In this document: one piece after another, positions 1 through 9,200 of the stretch
Position numbering within the stretch: position 1 is the first letter of the stretch
Layout of the letters: each line of letters starts with the position of its first letter
Origin: Candidatus Sabulitectum sp.
Lineage (GTDB): Bacteria > Fermentibacterota > Fermentibacteria > Fermentibacterales > JCC-6
NCBI GenBank assembly: GCA_029938555.1
Contig: JAOZUR010000012.1
Span: 1-53,027 of the forward strand
Reading direction: 5' to 3'
Length of the DNA: 53,027 bases
The notes under the pieces: model-generated
Told to the model about the DNA's origin: nothing
Database searches by the model: none
Seen by the model: only the letters and a program-made list of their open reading frames with translations
Made by a program: the position numbers and the translations under genes

Positions 1-268
1 GGGGCTCTGGAGAGCCAGCAGGATGCGAAAGTTTAAGCTGTATAGTGTACTAGTACACTATATCAAATTCTACTTGCTTATTGATGAATGCGACAACTTC
101 GCCACTTGTACTAAGTGAGGTATCAAAGATAAGCTAATAATACAGTTCATACAATTTCAGCACTGTATTATACAATTGAAGGTTGATTCCACAGGAGCGG
201 GCAGATGGAAAAGATCAATTTGAAGAGTTGTTCAGTGATACTTACATAGGCAAGAAGTTAAGTAGCGT
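1..268. other. Intergenic edge region, no clear gene
   Basis: No convincing gene. The first 16 bases can fold as a small hairpin (GGCTC/GAGCC). A perfect palindrome lies at 41-62 (listed separately). A 9-bp inverted repeat, TAATACAGT at 138-146 and ACTGTATTA at 162-170, is separated by 15 bases. A short plus-strand open stretch at about 180-271 might be the tail of a decayed gene, but 30 codons is within chance. Confidence 0.4.
41..62. repeat. Perfect 22-bp palindrome
   Basis: Every base from 41 to 62 pairs with its mirror position (left arm TATAGTGTACT, right arm its exact reverse complement). A palindrome this long in AT-rich intergenic DNA is typical of an operator for a dimeric regulator or a cruciform-capable site. 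No gene start lies directly beside it in the window, so any regulated gene would be left of position 1. Function is inference. Confidence 0.5.
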
Positions 269-1117
269 TTAACACTTTTCTCTGTGTTCGGGTGCTCTGA
301 ATCCGTTATTTTTTCTTAAATGTTGAATGAGTATTAAACTTGCGATTACAGTTACAACAATTGCAGGGGCTCCGGCTTCAAAACCGAATGCACCTCCGGT
401 GAGCCAGTCAGGACCTTGAATATTGGCTTTGAAAAGGCTTTGTGCTTCAGTTCCAGATACAGCTACATCAAGAAGGCCTCCCATGGTGAAGTTCCACGCA
501 AAGTGCATAGCAGAAACTACCCAGAGATTTCGGGTAGCCATGTAAATCAGTGACATGAGTATGCCGAACTCAAGACCGACTGCAATACTGGACCAGAGTG
601 TAGCATTTGGGTTTGAAGCGTGGGTAAGGGCACCTTCAATAGTAACCACCAGCAGGGCGATAAGGCTGCCTGCCCATTTTTCCACAAGTCTGAAGATTAC
701 TCCACGGGTAAGAAGCTCTTCGGTGAATCCGATGAGAATCATAAAGAAAAAGTATTTAATGATTTCAGGTGAAGGGTTAAAACTTTCAAATCGGTAGTTA
801 CCTGTTATGAGCAGAGGTATGACCTGAAGCAGAATGAGCCCAGTACCAATGGTGATTCCAAGTAAAATGTTTTGTTTCCACTTATCTGTTTTATACTGCC
901 ACAAGGTACAGTGTTCAAATTTTTTGAGGTAGAGACGGTAAAAGAATGTGGTAATCAAAATGAAAAATGTAACCTGAAGAATACGGCCGGGTATTGTATG
1001 AAGAATTCCGGTAGTTTGCAGCAGAAGTTTAAAAGCTATACCGCCTACACATCCCAGTCCGACAAATACCAACGCAAGTAATAATAGTATTAAGGGGTGT
1101 CGAGTTTTTTTGTTCAT
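269..1117 (-). CDS. CPBP-family intramembrane glutamic protease
   Basis: A 282-residue multi-spanning membrane protein of the CPBP (CAAX-protease and bacteriocin-processing, formerly Abi) family. The family signatures are visible in order: the EExxxR-type motif EELLTRG in the middle, a following segment with His (ALTHASN), and the HxxxN motif in MHFAWNF near residue 205. Hydrophobic segments surround them, and the N-terminus has a basic patch before the first membrane span. The ATG at 1117 is preceded by AGGAGCG at a good distance. It is divergent from larC with about 150 bases between starts, so promoters for both probably lie in 1118-1264. The substrate cannot be told; relatives process prenylated proteins or peptides or give bacteriocin self-immunity. 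Confidence 0.85.
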   Translation of the reverse strand: MNKKTRHPLILLLLALVFVGLGCVGGIAFKLLLQTTGILHTIPGRILQVTFFILITTFFYRLYLKKFEHCTLWQYKTDKWKQNILLGITIGTGLILLQVIPLLITGNYRFESFNPSPEIIKYFFFMILIGFTEELLTRGVIFRLVEKWAGSLIALLVVTIEGALTHASNPNATLWSSIAVGLEFGILMSLIYMATRNLWVVSAMHFAWNFTMGGLLDVAVSGTEAQSLFKANIQGPDWLTGGAFGFEAGAPAIVVTVIASLILIQHLRKNNGFRAPEHREKC

Positions 1118-1264
1118 TTTCGCTCCTTTGGGGTGTTGTTGTATTTAGGACAATGAGCGGGTACTAAATGTTACAGTTAATAAGAGTTATTACTTTTTGT
1201 TGTTTTTTCTTTTTTTTAGCTGTATTATGGTTTCTACCTAAAACATTTAACGAGGTTGATTATA

Positions 1265-2446
1265 ATGAAGATAGCAGTTTTTGACCCATGTTCTGGCATT
1301 GCCGGTAACATGATTCTGGGAGCTTTAATAGATAACGGGCTTTCTGTGGAAGAATTGGTAAAAGGGTTACAGGGACTGGCTTTACCTGGTTGGAAAATTG
1401 TAGCTGGTAAAGTTAATCAGGGTGGTTTATCAGCAACGCATGTTGAAGTGATGATTCCCCACGAGGATGTACACAGGCATTTGTCTGATATAAGAAAGGT
1501 TATAGAGGGGTCTTCGCTTGATCCATGGGTTAAGACAAGTTCTTTAAAGGTTTTTTCCAGGCTAGCTGAGGCGGAAGCAGCGGTGCATGGCATTAGCATT
1601 GAAGAGGTGCATTTTCATGAGGTGGGCGCCATGGATGCCATTATTGATGTGGTTGGCAGTTGCCTTGGTTTGTTTCTTATGGGTGTGCAGGCTGTTTACT
1701 CCAGTTCCGTTGCTGTTGGTAGTGGCACAGTTAAGTGTGCTCACGGCATATTGCCGGTGCCAGCACCTGCCACTGCACGGTTGCTTATGGGTGTGCCAGT
1801 TATTCCAACCCAGGAACCTTCTGAATTGACAACACCAACAGGGGCGGCAATTTTAACTGCACTTGTTGAGTCATGGGGCGGTATTCCTGTTTATACGGGA
1901 GTATCCAGTGGAATGGGCGCTGGGTCTCGTGAGGGTAAAACCAGGGCGAATGTTCTGCGATTGATAATCGGGTCCACAGAAGAAAAAAATATGGTTGAAG
2001 ATAGTAGTGCCTGTTTAAAAATTGAAGCTGTGATTGACGACCTTGATCCTAGGATTTGGCCTGTGCTTAATGCTAATATTCTTGAGGCCGGGGCTCTTGA
2101 TTGTTATGCACGAAACTGCCTTGGTAAAAAAGGTAGACCGGCAATGGAGCTTGTTGTGCATCTGCCGGAAGCAAGCCGTAAGTCTGTTTTGTCTGTTGTT
2201 TTTGCTCAGTCTTCAACTTTAGGGGTAAGGATTTCTGAAGTAGAGCGAGTGGTATTGCAAAGAGAGTTCAGACAAATAAGTACCAAGTATGGTGATGTTG
2301 CTGTGAAACTAGGGTATTACAACAACAAGTTAGTTAGTGCCGAGCCTGAGTTTGAAGAATGTGTTCGCCTGGCAGAAACTGCTGGGGTACCGGTAAAAAT
2401 TGTTCTGCAGTTGGCTAGAGGTGCTGCAGCAAATCTCTTTATGTGA
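1265..2446 (+). CDS. larC: LarC, nickel-pincer cofactor nickel insertion protein
   Basis: A 393-residue LarC (formerly DUF111), the CTP-dependent cyclometallase that inserts nickel into the pincer nucleotide cofactor used by lactate racemase and relatives. The N-terminus IAVFDPCSGIAGNMILGALI is the family opening, and VHFHEVGAMDAIIDVVG is the conserved His-containing core motif near residue 115. A modest His cluster (HEDVHRH) near residue 63 may help hold nickel. An upstream TTG at 1256 is possible, but the ATG at 1265 has CGAGG at 1251-1255 and fits better. The gene is one uninterrupted reading frame, unlike Lactobacillus where it is split into larC1 and larC2. larB follows after 7 bases in the same operon. 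No larA-type racemase is in the window. Confidence 0.93.
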   Translation: MKIAVFDPCSGIAGNMILGALIDNGLSVEELVKGLQGLALPGWKIVAGKVNQGGLSATHVEVMIPHEDVHRHLSDIRKVIEGSSLDPWVKTSSLKVFSRLAEAEAAVHGISIEEVHFHEVGAMDAIIDVVGSCLGLFLMGVQAVYSSSVAVGSGTVKCAHGILPVPAPATARLLMGVPVIPTQEPSELTTPTGAAILTALVESWGGIPVYTGVSSGMGAGSREGKTRANVLRLIIGSTEEKNMVEDSSACLKIEAVIDDLDPRIWPVLNANILEAGALDCYARNCLGKKGRPAMELVVHLPEASRKSVLSVVFAQSSTLGVRISEVERVVLQREFRQISTKYGDVAVKLGYYNNKLVSAEPEFEECVRLAETAGVPVKIVLQLARGAAANLFM

Positions 2447-2453
2447 GGATTTT

Positions 2454-3221
2454 ATGGATGCAATTTCTCATTTACTTGAAGTTCTTGATAAAGCCGGCAT
2501 AGATCCCGGCGAGGCAGTATCAACTCTCCGTGGTGTTGGGCTGGATGACCTTGGTTTCTCAGTGGTTGATGTGGATCGTGGCAAGAGGCAGCCCATGCCA
2601 GAAGTAGTGTTTGGTCAGGGTAAAACAGTGGAGCAGGTTGTAACCATAACAAAATCTTTGTTCATCAGAACAGGTTTGGCAATTGTGTCTCGTGTGCCAG
2701 AGGGCTTTGCAATTTCTTTGATGGAAGCTTTTCCTGCAGGAAAGATGCATACACTTTCACGAATGTTTGTTGTAGGGCAGTATTCAGGTACTTTTAAAAC
2801 CAAAGGAAGTGTGGTGGTTGTTACTGCTGGAACTTCAGATCTGCCGGTTGCAGAAGAAGCTGTGATTATTTTAAAAACCATGGGTGTATCTGTAAAACTC
2901 ATTGCTGACGTTGGAGTGGCAGGTATTCACAGGTTAAGCAATGTGTTGCCAGATATTCTTGCTGCACAAGTTTGTATAACATGTGCTGGCATGGATGCTG
3001 CGCTGGTTAGTGTAGTGGGAGGACTGTTCCCAGGGCCGGTAATTGCAGTGCCAGTGAGTACTGGGTACGGCGCTGCCATGTCTGGTTTTACTGCTTTATT
3101 CTCTTCCCTAAGTTCTTGTAGTCCAGGAGTGTGCGTGGTTAACATTGATAATGGCTTAGGCGGTGCTGCAGTGGCTCTAAGGATATTGAATAACTGCACT
3201 TTCAAGAAGCACTTGGACTGA
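2454..3221 (+). CDS. larB: LarB, pincer cofactor biosynthesis protein (NaAD carboxylase/hydrolase)
   Basis: A 255-residue LarB of the PurE-like fold. In characterised systems it carboxylates the pyridinium ring of nicotinic acid adenine dinucleotide and hydrolyses the phosphoanhydride, the first step of the pincer cofactor. Seen: the N-terminal helical segment, the PEVVFGQGKT motif, then the PurE-like core with CAGMDAALVSVVGGL, PVSTGYGAAMSG and SSCSPGVCVVNIDNG. The Cys near residue 222 in the last motif corresponds, from my memory of the family, to the substrate-binding Cys. The frame is open upstream into larC, but the ATG at 2454 has TGAGGA just before it and begins at the family start. It directly follows larC and should be co-transcribed. 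Confidence 0.93.
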   Translation: MDAISHLLEVLDKAGIDPGEAVSTLRGVGLDDLGFSVVDVDRGKRQPMPEVVFGQGKTVEQVVTITKSLFIRTGLAIVSRVPEGFAISLMEAFPAGKMHTLSRMFVVGQYSGTFKTKGSVVVVTAGTSDLPVAEEAVIILKTMGVSVKLIADVGVAGIHRLSNVLPDILAAQVCITCAGMDAALVSVVGGLFPGPVIAVPVSTGYGAAMSGFTALFSSLSSCSPGVCVVNIDNGLGGAAVALRILNNCTFKKHLD

Positions 3222-3252
3222 GATAAAGAACAGTTTTTAAGGAATGATGGGT

Positions 3253-4080
3253 TTATTCTTTATTGACAAAATCTCTTAACAGCATGTAATACTGGGTGTA
3301 ATTCTGAATATCATTGTGGTTTGCTCCTGGAATTGTTGCTGTTTCCAGAATGTGACTATTGAATTGTTCTATAAGGTTATCTGTGGAAGAGGCGGGAATG
3401 ATCTGATCATTTTCCGCCTTTATAATCAGTGTTGGTGTGGTGATCTGTGAGGCTCTTGCAGCGGAATTGTATTTATCCTTCATCATTAGTTGCATGGGGA
3501 AGATAGGGTAAGTGGCTTGTGCTATGTTCATAAGGCAGTCATACGGCTCTACTAGTATAAGTTTGTGAATATCTCTCTCGGTTGCCAGATAGGTGGCTAC
3601 CCCTGTACCAAGACTTCTACCTATGATAATTATGTGGTTGTGTTCTGGTGAAACATGATCGTATATGGTTATTGCATCATGGTATAAGCCGTCTTCAGTT
3701 GGCGAACCATCACTTTCTCCATATCCTCTGTAGTTGATAAAATAGATGGTGTGGGTATTGAACAGGTTTTTGAAGTCGATTATGCTTGCTTCCGGTCTTT
3801 CACCATTGCCGCCGAAGTAGATAATTGCATCACCAGTGTTCTCACCAGTAGGGTGTACCACCCAGCCTCTTAAGGTCAAATCTCCATTGATGATCTCTAT
3901 GGGTTGTTCGCCTGTGGTCAGTACGCCTGGTTGTGGGAAGTACAGAAATTTCCTCTGATTTAGATAAAGAAAAGTTCCAACGATTATGTAACCTATTGCT
4001 ATTACCATAAGGGTTGAGGTGAAAAACAGACGAACACTGTTTTTCCCCTTTTTTTGTTTTTTCTGTTTTTTGTTTTTCAA
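3253..4080 (-). CDS. Membrane-anchored alpha/beta hydrolase (BEM46/ABHD13-like)
   Basis: A 275-residue serine hydrolase with a Lys-rich N-terminus followed by one membrane span (about residues 17-42), so the catalytic domain probably faces the periplasm. The fold is shown by YFGGNGE (oxyanion region), NYRGYGESDG and the nucleophile elbow GRSLGTG with Ser156; Asp225 in AENDQIIP and His255 in GANHND complete the triad. The closest families are the BEM46/ABHD13-type hydrolases, probably esterases or thioesterases of unknown substrate. The start is uncertain: the frame opens at a TTG at 4080 with AGGTGA just upstream but at short spacing, and no in-frame ATG precedes the membrane segment. It converges on larB. 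Confidence 0.8.
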   Translation of the reverse strand: MKNKKQKKQKKGKNSVRLFFTSTLMVIAIGYIIVGTFLYLNQRKFLYFPQPGVLTTGEQPIEIINGDLTLRGWVVHPTGENTGDAIIYFGGNGERPEASIIDFKNLFNTHTIYFINYRGYGESDGSPTEDGLYHDAITIYDHVSPEHNHIIIIGRSLGTGVATYLATERDIHKLILVEPYDCLMNIAQATYPIFPMQLMMKDKYNSAARASQITTPTLIIKAENDQIIPASSTDNLIEQFNSHILETATIPGANHNDIQNYTQYYMLLRDFVNKE

Positions 4081-4224
4081 AATTCACCTGCTGTTTGTGA
4101 AGTTAAATTATATTCTATTTTCCCCTGCGTATCATAAAAGAAAATTAACGGATTTGCATCTTGTTTTAAAGTTTCAGGCAAAGTATTCTTTTACAATGGT
4201 CACACGCTATTACTGGAGGTGAAA

Positions 4225-5538
4225 ATGTTACTGAGTTTTACTGTTTCTAATTTTCTTTCTTTCAAAGAAGAAACTGTTTTGAATATGATCAGGGGAAAAA
4301 GTCAGTTCATGACAAATCATGTGCTTGTGGATACCGAGAACAAGAGAACTGAGTTACTGCCTGTTGCTGTAATGCACGGAAGTAATGCCAGTGGTAAAAG
4401 CAATCTTATTTCTGCACTGGTTTTTATGAGAGACATTGTTTTACGAGGTGTGATACCTGGAGGCGAAACCGGTGTCATTCCATTTTTGCTTGATAAAAAT
4501 AAACAGAAAGAACCCAGCAGATTTGAAGTTGTGTTTAAACAAGATGGTGTGGTTTATACTTATGGTTTTGTGGCTTCTACAGATAGAATACATGAAGAGT
4601 GGTTACTGGGTTACTTTTCAAATCAGGAATCGCTGATTTTTGAAAGGGTGACTTCAGATACAGGCAAGGCCATGATAAAATGTGGCAACCGTCTACTGAA
4701 GGAAAAGGGGAAAAAATTCCTTGAAGTATATGCATCTGGAACCAGGCAGGAAAAATTGTTTGTAACAGAGGCCTTTGCACAGAATACAAAAACCGTAGAA
4801 CCAATAATCAACTGGTTTCAAACATCTCTCGTTATTATTACATCTGAAAATGTTTTCACAAGTCTCGAGTTGAATTCCAGCGGTGATTCAGACTTTAGAA
4901 GTTTTCTTGAAGAATTCTTGAAAGCTGCAAATACAGGCATCAGTGATGTTATTTGTTCTGAAGAAACATTTGTACCCACAAAACATCTGCGAGGTATCTC
5001 CAGAGAGGTTGTGGCAGATATTATTACCGAACTTTCCCGGCGGGGAAATGGAATATTAAATGTTAATATGCCAGGTGCCACTGCTGTACTTAAAAAAACA
5101 GATTCAGGAATTAAGTATCTTGAAATGCGCTTTGGTCATGCAGGAACTGATGGTGAGGTTTTTCATGTAAAGAAAGACATGGAATCACAGGGAACAAAAC
5201 GGCTTATTCAGATAACCCTTGCCTTGAATGCTGCGAGAAGCAAGGATATTGTTCTTGTTGTAGACAGGCTTGACAGGAATCTGCACACTTCAATAACTAA
5301 ATTTTTTGTGCAGACTTTTCTGGCCAGTGTTATTGATGAAGAGCACCGAAGTCAGTTGATATTTACCACTCATGATACTAATCTGCTTGATAAGACCTTG
5401 TTCCGTGAAGATGAAATATGGTTCCTTGAAAAAGACAAAGAGGGAGCCTCACATATTTCAAGCCTAGAAGAGTACAAGCAGAACAAGGGGTTCCGTTCAG
5501 AAAACGGCAATGAAACTCATCTGTGGCTTGGTGGCTGA
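4225..5538 (+). CDS. AAA15-family ATPase (COG1106-like) with altered Walker B
   Basis: A 437-residue ABC/SMC-type P-loop ATPase of the AAA15 group, whose members often act in phage-defence or restriction modules. It starts in the family manner (FTVSNFLSFKEE). Walker A is GSNASGKS at about residues 52-59. The ABC signature is ESQGTKR before Walker B, and the H-loop is IFTTHDTN. Walker B reads VLVVDRLDRNLH, so Arg348 sits where the catalytic Glu normally follows Asp347; ATP hydrolysis may be impaired or done differently. The ATG at 4225 follows a strong GGAGG. The upstream in-frame GTG at 4219 lies inside that ribosome site and is rejected. No RloB-like partner is next to it. Confidence 0.82.
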   Translation: MLLSFTVSNFLSFKEETVLNMIRGKSQFMTNHVLVDTENKRTELLPVAVMHGSNASGKSNLISALVFMRDIVLRGVIPGGETGVIPFLLDKNKQKEPSRFEVVFKQDGVVYTYGFVASTDRIHEEWLLGYFSNQESLIFERVTSDTGKAMIKCGNRLLKEKGKKFLEVYASGTRQEKLFVTEAFAQNTKTVEPIINWFQTSLVIITSENVFTSLELNSSGDSDFRSFLEEFLKAANTGISDVICSEETFVPTKHLRGISREVVADIITELSRRGNGILNVNMPGATAVLKKTDSGIKYLEMRFGHAGTDGEVFHVKKDMESQGTKRLIQITLALNAARSKDIVLVVDRLDRNLHTSITKFFVQTFLASVIDEEHRSQLIFTTHDTNLLDKTLFREDEIWFLEKDKEGASHISSLEEYKQNKGFRSENGNETHLWLGG

Positions 5539-5550
5539 TCCGCTGAGTAT

Positions 5551-6114
5551 TTATTGGCTTTCTGTTGGGCACAGGTAGAAATCAGTAAGTAATTCGGTTG
5601 CATTAAAAAACACACTGGAGTATACCGTTTTTATCATTCCAGTTCCCCTGTGGTAGTAGATTTTTACTGTAACATCATAACTTGGTGGTTCTGTTGTTAC
5701 AATGCAGTTAGTGAAATATCCAGCTGGCACGCTAACTGAATCTACAATTTCCCCGGCAGATGAAATTAACACATCATATCTGTCAGTAGTGGTGTTGCGA
5801 TAAAACCTGATCTGGTTTTCAGTCTGATTCAAATACATAAAAGAAGTATCTGTGTCAGTTGGACTGATGGATATGGTGCGAAGTTCATAAACACGGTTTC
5901 CATTCTGGTGATCAAGGATTGCTGTGATTTCTTTGTGGTCTGTTGCGCTGTAAAATACTGTATCATCCTCATCTATGGCAAAACCATCAAACTTGTAAGA
6001 CCACCAGTTTCCCACAGAAAGAGGAAACCAGCTAGTGCTGTCTGGCTGCGCTGATGCTATATTGAAACAAACCAATACTGATAACAAAAAGATAGATGCT
6101 GAAATTTTAATCAA
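5551..6114 (-). CDS. Secreted protein of unknown function
   Basis: A 187-residue protein with a clear signal peptide (hydrophobic run to ASAQ near residue 22), so exported. The mature part begins with a WFPLSVGNWWSYKFDG segment; FPLSVGNxWxY-like openings recur in secreted beta-rich proteins of uncultured FCB-type bacteria. The rest looks like an all-beta single domain with no catalytic motif I recognise. The frame opens at a TTG (6114), with GTGAGG about eight bases upstream and no better ATG, so a TTG start is likely. It converges with the AAA15 gene, leaving only 12 bases between the stops. Confidence 0.65.
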   Translation of the reverse strand: MIKISASIFLLSVLVCFNIASAQPDSTSWFPLSVGNWWSYKFDGFAIDEDDTVFYSATDHKEITAILDHQNGNRVYELRTISISPTDTDTSFMYLNQTENQIRFYRNTTTDRYDVLISSAGEIVDSVSVPAGYFTNCIVTTEPPSYDVTVKIYYHRGTGMIKTVYSSVFFNATELLTDFYLCPTESQ

Positions 6115-6293
6115 AATACCGACCTCACAAACTGTTGTTCTCTGTGTTCATAACTTCTCGGAACTATTATACAGATGCTGTTATGGAAGTGTCAAAGAGT
6201 TAGTTCGGTAGAGCATAGAAGATTCAGCCTATGGAAAAAGTATGTTGTATACTATATCTAATGGTAAAAGATATCTGCTAAAAAGGGGGAAGC

Positions 6294-9200
6294 ATGCTCA
6301 ACTTGGTGCCACGGTTGATATCGCTGAATTATTCTGATGGTAATTATCATGGCTCTTTTGACGGAATTGTGCTTGTTTTTGATGTAACCGGTTTTACATC
6401 CATGGCAGAGACCCTTGCCCAGCAGGGCAAAAGCGGTGCTGAAGTTTTATCCAGTTCTTTTAATACAGTTTACACAATGGGGATTTTATCAGTTATTCGA
6501 GGAAGTGGCGGTTTTGTATCCGGCTTCAGCGGTGATTCTTTTTCTGTAGTATTTCCTGGAAGAACAATGGAGAAGGTGGAAATCTTTGCCAAAGAGATGA
6601 TGAACAGGTTATCTCGTGCTTCAATTTCATCCAGTAATCGAATTGTTTTTCGAGCAGGAGGTGCGGTTGGCAGAATTTTTTGGGGGATTTTTGGTGGAGA
6701 AAAAAAAGGTTGGCTTTTTGCCGGTGATGTTTTTGCTCAGGCATATCAGGCCATAGAAAAATCACAACAGGGTGGTTTTGCTTTTGTTTCAAAAAAGCAG
6801 GCTCATGAAAATAATCTTGTTCAAAACAAACTTGGTGGCCGGATTATAGATGAAACTGGTCAAGGCTGCTTTTTTTCTAAAAAGATGTTAAATTCTGAAC
6901 CATTTGGTGAGTTTCGCAGAGTGTTCTCTGTTTTCATAACACCGGAAAATATCATAAAAGAAAATTTTCAACAGATACAATTTATGGCATCTGAAATCAT
7001 GCAGCTTTCTATTGAAACCGGCGGTTTTTTTAATGGTGTGCATTATGACTCCACCGGTTTTTATTTTTTAACTCTTTTCGGTGCTCCAGAATCCCATGAA
7101 AATGATCTTGAACGGGCATTGATTTTTGCAGATCAGATTCAAAATAAATTATCATGTGAATTAAGAGTGGCCATTTCTTCGGGAACAGTTTATGCGGGCT
7201 TTTTAGGCTTTAAGCAAATGGGTACATATACAGTGCTTGGTTCTCAGGTAAACCTTGCAGCAAGAATTATGCGATTTGAAAAAGGTTCTGGCATTTATGT
7301 AACTGACTCTGTAGCAGCAGAACTTCCTGAATTTGAAAAAGCAGTATCTGTGCACATTAAAGGAATATCAGAGCAGGTAAAGATACATCAGCTTGAAGGT
7401 AATATGATGGAGGCGGCGCATCCATACGGGATTAAATTACTTGGCCGTGAAAAAGAAATTTTGTTAATAACTGATTTATCACAGCAAGTAGTTTTGAATT
7501 CAACAGGTGTTGTTTTGATGGTTTCTGCTTCTGCGGGAACCGGTAAATCTCACCTGCTTTGGGAAGCTGGTACAATTCTTGAAAGATCTGGTTTTAATAG
7601 AATACACCTTCGTTGTGATGATATAATCCGAAGGAGCTTTGGACCGTTTGTATCATATTTGCGAGATTTTTTCAAACAGAAACGAGATTCAGCTGATATC
7701 GAGAATCATTTATCGTTTAACACAGTGTTTCAAAATACCTGCGGAAAGATAAACAAGAAAGTCCCAGGAAGTGCCAGAGAGCTCGAAAGAACCAAATCTT
7801 TTCTTGCTGCGCTTTTGGCCATTGATATGCCTGGTTCTTTGAGTCACCAGGTTGGGCCCGATGGTAAACTTGAAAATACGATCATATCTCTGCGTGAGTT
7901 TTTTCTGGGTTTAAGCAGGTTAAACCCTCTGTTTTTGGTCATTGATGACCTGCAGTGGATTGATGACAGTTCAGAGTCTCTGGTGCAAAGTTTGATAAGA
8001 GCTAAGGATGATTTTCCAATTGTTGTAATCATGGCAGCCAGAACACGGGATGACGGTTCAAAAATGGAAATATCTTTTTTGGATAAACAACCACCTGTTA
8101 TCAATCTTGAACCTTTGCACAGGAATTTACTTACAGAAATGGTGAAAGACATTCTTGGAGGTGAACCTTCTGCAAACTTGAAGGAATTTCTTGCAGAGCA
8201 TTCTGGAATGAACCCGTTTTATTTAAGGCAGTATGCAATTTTTCTTTCTCAGTCTGATTTTCTGAAAAAAGACGATGGTAAAGTTTTTCTTACGGCGTCA
8301 CCAGACAAGATTCCACGGGCAATTGAAGATTTACTCATGGCAAGGCTTGATCGTTTATCTGGAGATATGAAGCAAGTGGCAAAAACAGCTTCAGTTCTGG
8401 GATTTGAATTTAACAGTATGGTTCTTTCCATTATGCTTTCCCACAAAAAAACAGGCTTATTGTTAACTATTGGAGCAAAAGAAAAACTCTGGTCATCCAT
8501 TTCAGAAATTGTTTACATTTTCCAACATTCTCTTCTTAGAGAGATTGCATACAGCATGCAACTGGAAAGTGAGCTTGTTAAACTTCACAATATAGCTGCT
8601 TGTGCCATTGAAGATATTTATCCAGGAGATGAGGCATTTTTTCCAGATCTGGCCTATCATTGGGAAAACGCAAAAGATTATGATTCTGCTTGTTTTTATC
8701 TGGAAAAAGTTTTTCAGACAGCCTCAAAAAATGGCGATATCAAGCTTAGTTACAAATATGCAGTGAAGTTAAGAAAACTTCTAGAGATCCAACCAGACAA
8801 AAAAGATATGCAGATAACAATAATGCTGAAGGAAATTCAGATTCTAGGTGTGTTTGCAAGACTTCGCGAAGCAGTTGAGTTGGCTGTTAAAACCGAACAG
8901 CTTGCATTAATTGCGGAAAACAGAAAACTTTATGCTGAAGCGATGGGAATGCGAGCATGGCTTACATGGAGATTGGGTGATCAAAAAACTGCGTTGGAAA
9001 TTAATGAAAAAGCACTAAAAATTCATAATGAATTGGGGCATCTGCGAGGTTTGTACGAATCCACTGGGTATCTGGCAGCGATTAAATTCATGACAGGTCA
9101 TGTGACAGAATCAAGAAAACTCTTTGAAAAACAGTTGAAAATATTTGAAGAAATGAAAGAGACTACTGAATGTAATGCTAAGGTATACAATAATATGGCC

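Noticed and set aside
3223-3263. Inverted repeat ATAAAGAA/TTCTTTAT between larB and the hydrolase
   Set aside because: AT-only arms with a 25-base loop are too weak to call a terminator.
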